From Actinomycetes bacterium (lineage in GTDB: Bacteria; Actinomycetota; Actinomycetes; Actinomycetales; Demequinaceae), in NCBI GenBank assembly GCA_023442845.1, contig JAEZXC010000053.1:1-19602 (forward strand): a stretch of 19,602 nt of DNA, in the 5' to 3' direction. The notes beneath the pieces were generated by a model that saw only the letters and a program-made list of their open reading frames with translations, did no database searches and was not told where the DNA came from. The first letter of the stretch is position 1; each line of letters opens with the position of its first letter. This document shows positions 1 through 6,880 of the stretch, in pieces. The position numbers were made by a program, and so were the translations under genes.

Positions 1-618
1 TCGATGCCGGTTGCGGGCGCACTCCTCGGTGCGTATGCGCTCGGACTCGCAGTGTGGATCGGCCTGCCATTTGCGCGCGTTGCTGTCGCCAAGGGAATTC
101 GCGAACACGCGGGCTGGACGATGGTGGGCGGCGTTGCGTGGACCGGCGTCGGCCTCATCATTGTTTCCGTCATCCTTGCCCGCGCCAGCGACCCCACGGC
201 CGCGCGCGACGCGGTCATGGGGTGGATTCCGCTTATCGGTGTGGCGGGACCCGGGCAGATCTTTGTCGGCGCGCTGACGTACCTACTGCCCGTCGTGATT
301 GGAGGCGGCCCTGCGACCGTGCGCCTCGGGATCGCGACCCTTGAAACCGCGTCGGCCACCCGCCTCACCGCCCGGACCACGGCCCTCGTCCTCCTTGCCG
401 TCACCACCGGCATCGGGGCCGACGCGCGCTGGGCTTGGTGGGCGGCCATCGCCCTCACCTTTGCGGCCGATATGACGTTCATGGCCATCGCAGGGGCCCG
501 TCAAGCGAAAGCGAGACGCGCACCCGGTGGCGCGACCCCACTCTCGTCTCCCCTGGTGGTGGCGAGCGGTGACACTGCTCCGCAGAGTCCGGAGACCGAC
601 CCCAGGAGTCTCCTGTGA
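1..618 (+). CDS. C-terminal part of a multi-spanning membrane protein upstream of the NirK-type protein (5' end outside the window)
   Basis: The frame is open from the first base, and the first Met (base 4) sits inside a hydrophobic stretch, so the gene probably starts upstream and this is its last ~205 residues. About five membrane segments are visible, counting from that Met: residues 3-28, 37-59, 72-100, 121-138 and 143-165. A charged and Pro/Ser-rich tail of about 40 residues follows, probably cytoplasmic. I do not recognise a catalytic motif, and histidines are nearly absent from the membrane segments seen, so heme or copper binding cannot be claimed for this part. The stop overlaps the next start (GTGA at 615-618), so it is translationally coupled to the cupredoxin/NirK protein and probably works with it as a membrane partner. 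From memory, some actinobacterial NirK-type oxidases carry an N-terminal membrane region; this could be a split version, which is inference. Coding is well supported; function is not. Confidence 0.7.
   Translation, partial: SMPVAGALLGAYALGLAVWIGLPFARVAVAKGIREHAGWTMVGGVAWTGVGLIIVSVILARASDPTAARDAVMGWIPLIGVAGPGQIFVGALTYLLPVVIGGGPATVRLGIATLETASATRLTARTTALVLLAVTTGIGADARWAWWAAIALTFAADMTFMAIAGARQAKARRAPGGATPLSSPLVVASGDTAPQSPETDPRSLL
604..608 (+). promoter_or_regulatory. Ribosome binding site of the NirK-type gene
   Basis: AGGAG lies 6 bases before the GTG at 615. It decides the start of the downstream gene and lies within the last codons of the upstream membrane protein gene, supporting coupled translation. 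Confidence 0.6.
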
Positions 619-2093
619 CCGATTCACCGCCCGCCACCACCGCCCCCGCTGCCCCCGGCGTCGCTGGCGTCCCCACCGTCCCGCGCCGCATTCAGGCACT
701 CATCGGACTGCTGTCGGTGGCCGTCCTCACGCTCGGCGCCATGGTGCTCGCCGAAGACCACGCGAATACACCCGGCGCCACTACTGCGGCAGGTGCCGTC
801 AACCCGACGGGTGAGACCACCGAGGTGACGGTCGAGGTTGATGGCATGGCGTTTACGCCCAGCACCATCGAGGTCCCCGCGGGCAACGAGCTCGTCATCA
901 CGTTCCGCAACACGGGCGATCAGCGCCACGACCTTGTGCTCGCCAACGGCACCGAGACCTCCGCTATCGCCCCTGGTAATGAAGCAGTTCTCCACGCTGG
1001 CGTCATCGCGAACACCCTTGAGGGGTGGTGCTCGTTGCCGGGCCACCGCGCGATGGGAATGGAACTGACGATCGTCGCCGTGGGGGAAGGGTCCGACGCT
1101 GGTGCCAGTGCGCAGGACGTTACAGGCACCGGCGGAGATGGGCACGCGGGCGACGGACACAGCAGCAACGGCCCGGACGTGGCGGCACCGAGCATGGTTG
1201 AACTGATGGCCGCTGCCGAGCTGGCAGACCCGCACCCCGCCGAACTCCCGCCGCTCACCGACGCGACGCACCACGAGTACACGTTCACCGTCACCGAGTC
1301 GACCGAGGAGGTCGCCGACGGCCTCACACGCGCCATCTGGACGTACAACGGCACTTCACCAGGCCCCACCCTTCACGGCCGCATTGGTGACACGTTCACC
1401 ATCACCTTGGTCAACGCGGGAACCATGGGCCACTCCATTGACTTCCATGCGGGCGAACTCGCCCCCGACCAGCCAATGCGCACCATCGAGCCTGGCGAAT
1501 CGCTCGTGTATGAGTTCACCGCGAATCGCTCAGGTGTGTGGATGTATCACTGCAGCACCATGCCGATGACGCAGCACATCGCCAACGGCATGTTTGGCGC
1601 GGTCATTATCGAACCGGACGGTCTCGATCCCGTTGACCGCGAATACGTCCTCATCCAATCCGAGCTGTATCTAGGCGCGGACGGCGGGCCGGCGTCGGAC
1701 GTCAAGGCCGCTGCGATGGACGCTGATGTGATGGCGTTCAACGGCCGCGCGTTCCAGTACGCGGCGCACCCGCTGACCGCGCACGTGGGCGAGCGCGTGC
1801 GGTTCTGGATTCTGGACGCGGGACCCGCCCAGCCGCTGTCGTTCCACGTGGTGGGCGCTCAGTTCGACACGGTGTGGACCGAAGGCGCGTACTCCGTTTA
1901 TCGAGGCACCTCAACGGATGGAATCACCGCAGGCGTCACGGGGGCTCAAACCCTCCCGCTCCTTGCCGCTCAAGGCGGGTTCGTTGAGTTGGTTACCGTT
2001 GAGCCAGGGCGGTACGCCTTTGTCAATCACCTGATGCCGCTTGCGGAGAAAGGCGCGTCGGGAGTGCTTGAGGTGACCGAACCGGATGAGTGA
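615..2093 (+). CDS. nirK: Membrane-anchored copper nitrite reductase-like protein (cupredoxin + NirK-type two-domain multicopper oxidase)
   Basis: This 492-residue protein is predicted to reduce nitrite to nitric oxide, or to act as a related multicopper oxidase, outside the membrane. Residues 25-45 form an N-terminal membrane anchor. Residues ~68-155 are a cupredoxin domain with type 1 ligands His105, Cys139, His144 and probably Met149. A Gly/Asp/His-rich linker (~157-190) leads to the NirK-like part (~220-490). There the type 1 site is His273, Cys313, His321 and Met326, and the type 2 site is His278, His312 and His472. The two catalytic residues of NirK match Asp276 (in HSIDFH) and His411 (in SFHVVG). 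All ligands being present favours a working enzyme. NirK with an extra N-terminal cupredoxin is known, for example in Hyphomicrobium. The GTG start is set by AGGAG at 604-608 and the 4-base overlap with the upstream membrane gene. The alternative is a multicopper oxidase with another substrate. Confidence 0.85.
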   Translation: MTDSPPATTAPAAPGVAGVPTVPRRIQALIGLLSVAVLTLGAMVLAEDHANTPGATTAAGAVNPTGETTEVTVEVDGMAFTPSTIEVPAGNELVITFRNTGDQRHDLVLANGTETSAIAPGNEAVLHAGVIANTLEGWCSLPGHRAMGMELTIVAVGEGSDAGASAQDVTGTGGDGHAGDGHSSNGPDVAAPSMVELMAAAELADPHPAELPPLTDATHHEYTFTVTESTEEVADGLTRAIWTYNGTSPGPTLHGRIGDTFTITLVNAGTMGHSIDFHAGELAPDQPMRTIEPGESLVYEFTANRSGVWMYHCSTMPMTQHIANGMFGAVIIEPDGLDPVDREYVLIQSELYLGADGGPASDVKAAAMDADVMAFNGRAFQYAAHPLTAHVGERVRFWILDAGPAQPLSFHVVGAQFDTVWTEGAYSVYRGTSTDGITAGVTGAQTLPLLAAQGGFVELVTVEPGRYAFVNHLMPLAEKGASGVLEVTEPDE

Positions 2094-2103
2094 CTCCAGC
2101 CCA

Positions 2104-2463
2104 CTAACGTCGAGCCGCCTGCAGCACCTCGAGCAGCACCACCGCGTGATTGCGTTCGATGTTGCGCGCCGCGTAAACCAAGGTGATCCGAGGCTCGCTC
2201 GCCGTGCGTGCCACGAACTCGGCCACGGCGTCGGACGCGTCAAGTTCAGCCCGATAGCGCTGCGCAAATTCCTCGAACTCATCGGGCTGGTGGTGCCACC
2301 ACGCCCGCAATTGCGAGCTGGGCGCCAGGTCCTTGGCCCACAGGTCAATGGCCGCTCGCTCCCGGGTCAGCCCGCGGGGCCACAGCCGATCAACGAGTAC
2401 CCGCAGGCCATCCGTCTTCTCCGCGGGGTCATAGGCTCGCTTCAGTTTCCATACCTGGGTCAT
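2104..2463 (-). CDS. DUF488 family protein (YeaO-like)
   Basis: This 119-residue protein matches the small DUF488/YeaO family. Visible family features are the N-terminal WKLKRAYDP segment, the hallmark VDRLWPRGL motif near residues 26-34, a WAKDLAPS segment, and an Arg/Tyr-rich ending containing LVYAARN near residues 100-106. The family has no well-established biochemical role, so none is assigned. I chose the ATG at 2463 because GAGGA lies 5 bases upstream; a GTG at 2487 would add eight residues and has no good ribosome binding site. The gene ends 10 bases from the nirK-like stop in convergent orientation, and no obvious terminator hairpin fits between them. It is divergent from the flavin-reductase-like gene, with 50 bases between starts, so the two may share a control region. 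Confidence 0.85.
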   Translation of the reverse strand: MTQVWKLKRAYDPAEKTDGLRVLVDRLWPRGLTRERAAIDLWAKDLAPSSQLRAWWHHQPDEFEEFAQRYRAELDASDAVAEFVARTASEPRITLVYAARNIERNHAVVLLEVLQAARR

Positions 2464-2513
2464 CTCGATCCTCACTCCCCTCTCCACTAGCCCATTTCAG
2501 AGGAGCCCTCCTT
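2464..2513. promoter_or_regulatory. Divergent intergenic region between the DUF488 and flavin-reductase-like genes
   Basis: These 50 bases separate two divergent starts and must hold the leaders of both genes. GAGGA (minus strand, 2469-2473) serves the DUF488 gene and AGGAG (plus strand, 2501-2505) serves the flavin-reductase-like gene. I see no convincing -10/-35 pair; promoters may overlap the opposite coding sequence or the mRNAs may be leaderless. Confidence 0.4.
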
Positions 2514-3140
2514 ATGACTGTGCCGCACACTGATCGTCTCGTCATCTCCCCGAGCATTCACTACGTGGGAACGCCGGTGATGCTTCTCGGCACCATCAAT
2601 CCCGATGGCTCCCCGAATCTGTCCGCAGCGTCGTCGTTTTGGGCGCTTGGCCAGCACATTGTCATCGGCCTCGAAACTGACAGCCGCACGTATGACAACA
2701 CTGCGGCACGGCACGAACTGACCGTCAACTTTCCCTCGCCACATTTGTGGCAGTCCGTCGAGCGGCTCGCCGACACGACCGGCCGCAACCCGGTGCCCGA
2801 TGCGAAGACAGCGCGTTACCGCTACGAGGCGGACAAGTTTGCAGTGGCTGGGCTCACGCCCGCGCCGTCCGAAATGGTGGAGCCGCCGCGCGTTGCGGAA
2901 TGCGCACTCAGCCTTGAGGCCCAGGTGAAGCGCATTACCCCTGGTATTGGTGCTTATGCGATCGTTGAGGCCGAAGTGGTGCGTGTGCACGCGGCGCCCC
3001 AGATTGTGAAGCCCGGCACGCACCATGTGAATCCGCGAGCGTGGCAGCCCATCATCTACAGCTACCGGCATTACTTTGCGATCGGCGATGAGTTGGGCTT
3101 CCGGCCGACAAGTGACACTCATGGCGAGGCTGCCTTGTAA
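2514..3140 (+). CDS. Flavin reductase-like, FMN-binding split-barrel family protein
   Basis: This 208-residue protein looks like a flavin reductase-like split-barrel protein, which binds FMN and often uses NAD(P)H. The N-terminal region has a conserved pattern: a hydrophobic strand ending GTINPDGSPNLSAASS (about residues 26-40), then a strand and a DSRTYDNT loop (56-63) of the kind that contacts the flavin phosphate, then LTVNFPS (69-75). The C-terminal half includes AECALSLEAQV and a strand with VEAEVVRVH typical of the family's barrel. The ATG at 2514 is preceded by AGGAG with 8-base spacing; the frame stays open upstream but that extension is out-of-family and lies over the DUF488 gene. 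The substrate is unknown. It ends 18 bases from the convergent end of the large minus-strand operon. A partner oxygenase is not visible in the window. Confidence 0.8.
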   Translation: MTVPHTDRLVISPSIHYVGTPVMLLGTINPDGSPNLSAASSFWALGQHIVIGLETDSRTYDNTAARHELTVNFPSPHLWQSVERLADTTGRNPVPDAKTARYRYEADKFAVAGLTPAPSEMVEPPRVAECALSLEAQVKRITPGIGAYAIVEAEVVRVHAAPQIVKPGTHHVNPRAWQPIIYSYRHYFAIGDELGFRPTSDTHGEAAL

Positions 3141-3158
3141 GGGCAACTCAGCGTCAGT

Positions 3159-3425
3159 TCACGAGGTGAATGAACACTCACACATGATGTTGAACTCGAC
3201 CACTTGGTCGCCAAGGTCGGGACGCGCCCACGCCTCGGCTTCTGCCCTCGACGCGAACGTCCGACCGACGAGCCGCCCATTGGCCATGAGCACACCCACC
3301 TCGATGTCCTCGCGCGGGTCGTAGTCGCGAGCAACGGTTGGGTCGCTGACGACCTCCTCGACGTCCTGCTGTTCCACGCGTGTGTCCACCATGTCTCTGA
3401 TAACGCCCTGCGAGTGCGTTCTCAT
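3159..3425 (-). CDS. Uncharacterised 88-residue protein ending the Moco gene run, with a C-terminal Cys-Glu-Cys motif
   Basis: I do not recognise this protein. It is acidic in its first half (EQQDVEEVV and DYDPREDIEVG), then has a short region GVLMANGRLVGRTFASRAEAEAW that could form a strand-turn-strand followed by a helix, and ends with NIMCECSFTS, giving Cys82-Glu-Cys84. There is no signal peptide or membrane segment, so it is probably cytoplasmic. The ATG at 3425 overlaps the moaD stop (ATGA, 3422-3425), matching the pattern of the genes before it; an ATG at 3392 is the alternative and would drop 11 residues. It is the last gene of the operon, which suggests a role in Moco sulfur chemistry, metal handling or enzyme maturation, but this is only context. 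Confidence 0.7.
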   Translation of the reverse strand: MRTHSQGVIRDMVDTRVEQQDVEEVVSDPTVARDYDPREDIEVGVLMANGRLVGRTFASRAEAEAWARPDLGDQVVEFNIMCECSFTS

Positions 3426-3655
3426 CCCCCTGCGAAGGGGGGCAATACGTCTACCGCGTCGCCACCGACGAGTGCATCCGTGTCGGCGAGGCGCTGGCCT
3501 CCCCTCAGCACTGCGCATTGCGCAACGACACGCGCGGCGTCATCCCCACGCGAGCCCAGACTTTCACGCAGGCCCCCCACAGTGACTGCGTCAACGTTGA
3601 GTTGATCCGCACCGACAGCCTCTGCAGCAGCGGCGAAGAGTCGCACGGCGATCAT
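3422..3655 (-). CDS. moaD: MoaD-like molybdopterin synthase sulfur carrier subunit
   Basis: This 77-residue ubiquitin-fold protein carries the sulfur that the MoaD/MoaE molybdopterin synthase adds to precursor Z. The hallmarks are a short beta-strand start (MIAVRLFAAAAEAVG), the strand DAVDVLPPFAGG near the end, and an exposed C-terminal Gly-Gly, which MoeB adenylates before sulfur transfer. The family is usually 75-90 residues, so it is full length. The start at 3655 overlaps the stop of the preceding DUF6457 gene (ATGA, 3652-3655); a longer reading from 3697 would run into that gene. No moaE is present in the window, so the catalytic subunit must be encoded elsewhere. The gene follows mobA and DUF6457 in the same run. 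Confidence 0.9.
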   Translation of the reverse strand: MIAVRLFAAAAEAVGADQLNVDAVTVGGLRESLGSRGDDAARVVAQCAVLRGGQRLADTDALVGGDAVDVLPPFAGG

Positions 3656-3903
3656 GGCGCTGGCCACGCATCTGCCAGGCCTGATGCTATGGCGCACTCG
3701 CGTGCGATGTCGTTGCCCGCGGCGGCTCGCCTCCCGGCGGCATAGCCAATGAGGAACGTCGATAGGGGCGCTGCGGGGCGCACCACCGAATGCGCGGCGT
3801 CACGAGCGACATCGAGTAGCGCCTGGACATCGAGATCGTCGAGTTCCACGCCGAGTTCTGCGGACAGCGCCGCGACCCAGCGCTCCAAGGTGTTGTCGCT
3901 CAT
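3652..3903 (-). CDS. DUF6457 family protein associated with MobA
   Basis: This 83-residue protein resembles the small actinobacterial DUF6457 family, found beside or fused to the MobA guanylyltransferase. The sequence begins with a helix (LERWVAALSAELGVE) and an acidic DLDVQALLDVARDAAHSVVRPAAPL stretch, then FLIGYAAGRRAA near residues 50-61 and a short tail. The pattern of a helical protein with a VARDxAHxVxRPAxPLxTFLxG core is what I associate with the family. Function is unestablished; proximity suggests it assists molybdenum cofactor nucleotide attachment or delivery. The start overlaps the mobA stop (ATGA, 3900-3903) and the stop overlaps the moaD start. The family assignment is from memory of sequence pattern. 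Confidence 0.75.
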   Translation of the reverse strand: MSDNTLERWVAALSAELGVELDDLDVQALLDVARDAAHSVVRPAAPLSTFLIGYAAGRRAAAGNDIARECAIASGLADAWPAP

Positions 3904-4523
3904 CCGAGTTGCTCCTTCCAGAACTGAGCATCACCCCAGGTATCGAGGTCGCGTGCCACGCCATCAACATCGGGCACTGCGACCATCGTGAGGTCTGCCA
4001 CCAGCCTACGCATCGACGTACCGCTTTCAAGGTCCCGGGTCCGGTTGAGGAGCGCCGCGGTGCGGTACATCGCGAGCAATGGCTGCGCCTCACCTTCCTC
4101 ATCGACAAACCAAGCGCCATCGATCCCGTCGCCCGCCGCGCTGCCTTCTGCCCCAGCGCTGCCCTCTGCCCCAGCGCTTCGCCCTTCGCCAGCGTCGGCA
4201 ATCGCCGCAAGTAGGCGCGGCACAGCGTCGGCCGCGCGCGGCGTGTCGACGGCGAGCACCACAGTCCACGGTGCGTGCTCGGTCAGCGCGGCTAAGCCGG
4301 CCGCGAGCGCCTTGGCCGGGCCGGAACCCGGCGGATCCTCAATAGCCCACAGCACCCCCTCTCGCCTGGGCCCGCCGACGAGGGCCACGCGACGCGCGCT
4401 CACCACCGCAGCGAGGGTGCGGTCCAGCAACGTCATGCCGCCGACGGTGAGATCGGGTTTGGATGCACCGCCAAGCCGTGAGCCCCGCCCCCCAGCGACG
4501 ATAACGGCGTCCCACCCGATCAT
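3900..4523 (-). CDS. mobA: Molybdenum cofactor guanylyltransferase-like protein (MobA family)
   Basis: This 207-residue nucleotidyltransferase-fold protein is predicted to join GMP to molybdopterin, giving the bis-MGD form used by NasA. The nucleotide-binding signature is AGGRGSRLGG followed by Lys22 (residues 10-22). A second site, PGSGPAKALAAGL (65-77), and AVDTP (91-95), the metal-binding Asp region, follow in order. The C-terminal part has the usual QPLLAMYRTAAL segment (147-158) and a DLDTWGD ending (192-198). Between residues 114 and 131 there is a low-complexity insertion made of repeated S-A-G-A-E-G units, encoded by a tandem repeat. The protein is of ordinary MobA length otherwise. 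Start and stop both lie in ATGA overlaps with moaC and DUF6457. Confidence in the family is high; exact nucleotide (GMP versus CMP) is inferred from the operon partner NasA. Confidence 0.88.
   Translation of the reverse strand: MIGWDAVIVAGGRGSRLGGASKPDLTVGGMTLLDRTLAAVVSARRVALVGGPRREGVLWAIEDPPGSGPAKALAAGLAALTEHAPWTVVLAVDTPRAADAVPRLLAAIADAGEGRSAGAEGSAGAEGSAAGDGIDGAWFVDEEGEAQPLLAMYRTAALLNRTRDLESGTSMRRLVADLTMVAVPDVDGVARDLDTWGDAQFWKEQLG
4140..4193. repeat. 18-bp tandem repeat inside mobA
   Basis: Two nearly identical 18-base units occupy 4140-4157 and 4158-4175, differing at one base, and a third diverged unit (13 of 18 matches) occupies 4176-4193. The unit length is a multiple of three, so copies add six residues each to MobA without breaking the frame. 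Confidence 0.85.
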
Positions 4524-4990
4524 TGCCTGCGCCAGGACCCCGACTTGCCGCCGTCCTTGGCGATGAGCTTGACCTCACGTATCGACGTCGCCTTGTCGAG
4601 CGCCTTCACCATGTCGACCACGTTAAGGGCAGCCACTGACACGGCGGTGAGCGCCTCCATCTCGACACCTGTCCGATCTGCGGTGGAAATGGTGGCGGTA
4701 ATGCGAACGCCATCGTCCTCAACTTCCACGTCCACGGCGGCGCCATGAACGCCGATCACATGGGCAAGCGGAAGCAGGTCTGGAGTGCGCTTGGCCGCGG
4801 CGATCCCCGCGATGCGCGCCACCGCGAGCGCGTCACCCTTGGGGACGCTGCCGTCACGCAGTGCCGCGACCACATGCGGGGCACACTCGACGAAGCCCTC
4901 CGCCGTGGCAGAGCGCACGGTGGGCTGCTTCGCAGTGACATCCACCATGCGCACATAGCCGCGCGCATCGAGATGGGTGAACTCGCTCAT
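4520..4990 (-). CDS. moaC: Cyclic pyranopterin monophosphate synthase MoaC
   Basis: This 156-residue enzyme makes cyclic pyranopterin monophosphate (precursor Z) from the product of MoaA. Family motifs in order are FTHLD and MVDVTAK (residues 4-21), the catalytic Lys51 in KGDALAVARIAGI, LLPLAHVIG with His77, TGVEMEALTAVSVAALNVVDM (107-127) and the active-site Asp126-x-x-Lys129 ahead of LDK. Length is normal for the family. One residue differs from the common LPLCHP motif: the Cys is Ala and the Pro is Val here, which may be neutral. A strong ribosome binding site (GGAGG, 4999-5003, 8 bases before the ATG) is present within the end of moeA, in addition to the ATGA overlap at 4987-4990. The partner moaA is not in the window. 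Confidence 0.95.
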   Translation of the reverse strand: MSEFTHLDARGYVRMVDVTAKQPTVRSATAEGFVECAPHVVAALRDGSVPKGDALAVARIAGIAAAKRTPDLLPLAHVIGVHGAAVDVEVEDDGVRITATISTADRTGVEMEALTAVSVAALNVVDMVKALDKATSIREVKLIAKDGGKSGSWRRQ

Positions 4991-6177
4991 GCGACGTACC
5001 TCCTCACCAGCACCGTGTCTCCGGCGCGCACTTCGTCTACATCAGCCGCCACGCGCGCGAGGCCCGCTGAACGCCCAACTCTTGCCGCCAAGTGTGAGCC
5101 GGATCCGCCGTCGGTCGCGGGGCGGACTCCCCCAGCTTCGAAGACTATCGGCATCACTTGTTCGCGCCCCCGCGGGCACGACCACCCGGTCAGCGCGGCC
5201 GCTGGTTGCCACGCTGGCTCCGCTTGGCCGGCCATGTGAGCAACTGCGGCCACGACAAAGAGTTCGGTTGACACCACCACGGCCACGGGGTTGCCGGGAA
5301 AGCACAGCACGGGCACGCCGCCCACGCGCCCGATGCCTTGCGGCTTGCCCGGCTGCATCGCCACGTTCGTGAAGTCGACTCCGGCGCCCGTGAGCGCCGC
5401 CTTCACGGGGTCGCTGTCACCCACACTGGCGCCGCCAGTAGTAATGAGCAGGTCGACACTTGGGGCACCCGTCAGCGCCTCCCACACCGCGTCGGGGGCG
5501 TCCCCCACGCGCGACAGTGGGACAGGCTGGGCGCCAAGGGCAGTGAGTGCCGCATTCAGAAAGGCACCATTCGAGTCATGAATCTGGCCATCCCCGAGCG
5601 TCTCGCCCGGCGCAACGAGTTCGTCCCCTGTCACTAAGAAGCCGACGCGGGGGCGACGCGCCACCTCAAGCGAGCCCAGTCCAGACGCGGCGGCGGCGGC
5701 AACGTCCCGAGCGGTGATGGTGCGCCCCGCAGGAATGACAAGGTCGCCCACGTGCGCGTCTTCTCCTCGGCGCCGGATATGGGCGCCGACGCTGGGGGTC
5801 GCGTGGAATGTCGCCGCACCCCCGTCTTGGACGACGATCTCTTGGGGGACGACAGCGTCGGCCCCATCGGGCACCGGAGCTCCCGTCATGACCCGTGCCG
5901 CCTGGCCTTGGCCAACGGTCGTGTCGACCGGGTGACCTGCGCGAGCAGTGTCAACGACGGTGAGGCTCACCGGGCTGTCCGCGGAAGCGCCTGCGAGGTC
6001 AGCGACCCGGATCGCGTAGCCGTCCATCGCGGAGTTGTCGAAGGCCGGGCTTGGCACTATCGCACCGTGATCACGGACCGTGACGCGACCGAGCGCATCA
6101 TTAAGCGCGACGGTCTCGTGCGGCATGGTGCCGACGAGTGCCCGCACGAGGTCCAGATGCGACTCGAGGCTACGCAC
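4987..6177 (-). CDS. moeA: Molybdopterin molybdenumtransferase MoeA
   Basis: This 396-residue enzyme inserts molybdate into adenylated molybdopterin. Motifs are in the expected order: DNSAMDGYA (47-55), MTGAPVPDGADAVVPQE (97-113), TGDEL (183-187), DSNG (201-204), TTGGASVGDSD (246-256), QPGKPQG (275-281) and FPGNPVAV (293-300). The C-terminal domain IV has a GSGSHLAARV segment (358-367). The length is typical. I chose the GTG at 6177 because GGAGGAGGGG (6181-6190) sits just upstream and the start overlaps the moeB stop by 8 bases. The frame stays open to 6408, but that stretch lies over moeB and does not look like MoeA. The stop overlaps moaC by ATGA. Confidence 0.95.
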   Translation of the reverse strand: MRSLESHLDLVRALVGTMPHETVALNDALGRVTVRDHGAIVPSPAFDNSAMDGYAIRVADLAGASADSPVSLTVVDTARAGHPVDTTVGQGQAARVMTGAPVPDGADAVVPQEIVVQDGGAATFHATPSVGAHIRRRGEDAHVGDLVIPAGRTITARDVAAAAASGLGSLEVARRPRVGFLVTGDELVAPGETLGDGQIHDSNGAFLNAALTALGAQPVPLSRVGDAPDAVWEALTGAPSVDLLITTGGASVGDSDPVKAALTGAGVDFTNVAMQPGKPQGIGRVGGVPVLCFPGNPVAVVVSTELFVVAAVAHMAGQAEPAWQPAAALTGWSCPRGREQVMPIVFEAGGVRPATDGGSGSHLAARVGRSAGLARVAADVDEVRAGDTVLVRRYVA

Positions 6178-6880
6178 GTGCCCCTCCTCCGACAGGCAAG
6201 GTGCGCCATTCACCGTCGCGCGCATCGAGCACCGAAAGTCTGCCGCGTAACCCTTTGCCGGTCCCCGTGAGGAGCACGATTGCTTGGCTTGCCATCGCGG
6301 TAGCGACCTGTCCGCACAGTGGGCCAAGTACTCCGCCTGCGTCACACACGGCGAGGTCGAGGGGCGGGGCATCTGGAAACACATCGCGTAAGCGGTAATC
6401 ACGGTCAAAGACGGTCACCTGGCCAAACCACGTATGCACGGCGCCCCACACCAGCGGGATGCCGAGTTGCTCCGTCAGGTCGGAGATGTCGTACCGCGAG
6501 GGCCAGGTGTCCGTGCAGTCGAGCACGACGTCGTGACCGGCGAGCACGTGCGCACCGTCGTCGGCGCGCACGCGCGTATCGATGGGTTCGATGGTGGTCC
6601 ACGGGGCTTGTTTACGGAGAGCGTCGGCGGCCGCTTCCACCTTGCGACGCCCCACGTCCTCCGGGCTAAACAAGATCTGGCGGTGGAGGTTCGACACCGA
6701 GACGCCGTCCGCGTCGATGAGGGTGAGGTGGCCGACGCCCGCGGCTGCGAGATAGGCAGCTGCCGGGCAACCCAGGCCCCCGGCGCCGACGATGGCGATG
6801 CGGGCTCGCTCGAGAGCCTCCTGACCCTCAGTTCCAAACCCGCTCAGGGCTCGTTGACGAATAAAGGGGTCACCGTTCAT
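6170..6880 (-). CDS. moeB: MoeB/ThiF family adenylyltransferase (sulfur carrier activation)
   Basis: This ~236-residue ThiF-fold enzyme adenylates the C-terminal Gly of MoaD so sulfur can be loaded. Visible elements are RQRALSGFG (8-16), the ATP-binding GAGGLG (32-37), DAD (56-58) and SNLHRQILF (63-71), Lys80, and the catalytic LDCTDTWPSRY (120-130). The CxxC zinc pairs found in E. coli MoeB are missing: the equivalent stretch reads YRLRDVFPDAPP (162-173), although Cys179 in AVCDAGG is kept. There is no C-terminal rhodanese domain. The start at 6880 overlaps the sirB stop by 11 bases; an ATG at 6895 is an alternative, and neither has a strong ribosome binding site. ThiF or another carrier-activating paralogue is possible, but the Moco neighbours favour MoeB. 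Confidence 0.88.
   Translation of the reverse strand: MNGDPFIRQRALSGFGTEGQEALERARIAIVGAGGLGCPAAAYLAAAGVGHLTLIDADGVSVSNLHRQILFSPEDVGRRKVEAAADALRKQAPWTTIEPIDTRVRADDGAHVLAGHDVVLDCTDTWPSRYDISDLTEQLGIPLVWGAVHTWFGQVTVFDRDYRLRDVFPDAPPLDLAVCDAGGVLGPLCGQVATAMASQAIVLLTGTGKGLRGRLSVLDARDGEWRTLPVGGGARA
6181..6190 (-). promoter_or_regulatory. Strong ribosome binding site of moeA
   Basis: On the minus strand this reads GGAGGAGGGG, with the GGAGG core 8 bases before the GTG at 6177. It lies inside the last codons of moeB and fixes the moeA start against a long upstream open frame. Confidence 0.7.

Noticed and set aside
2208..2513. Upstream extension of the flavin-reductase-like gene
   Set aside because: The extra residues are Arg/Pro-rich and lie opposite the DUF488 gene. 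A good ribosome binding site marks the ATG at 2514.
3141..3175. Intrinsic terminator between the convergent ends near 3140-3159
   Set aside because: Only a 5-base stem (3157-3161 with 3171-3175) without a T run is visible, and it lies largely inside the small gene.
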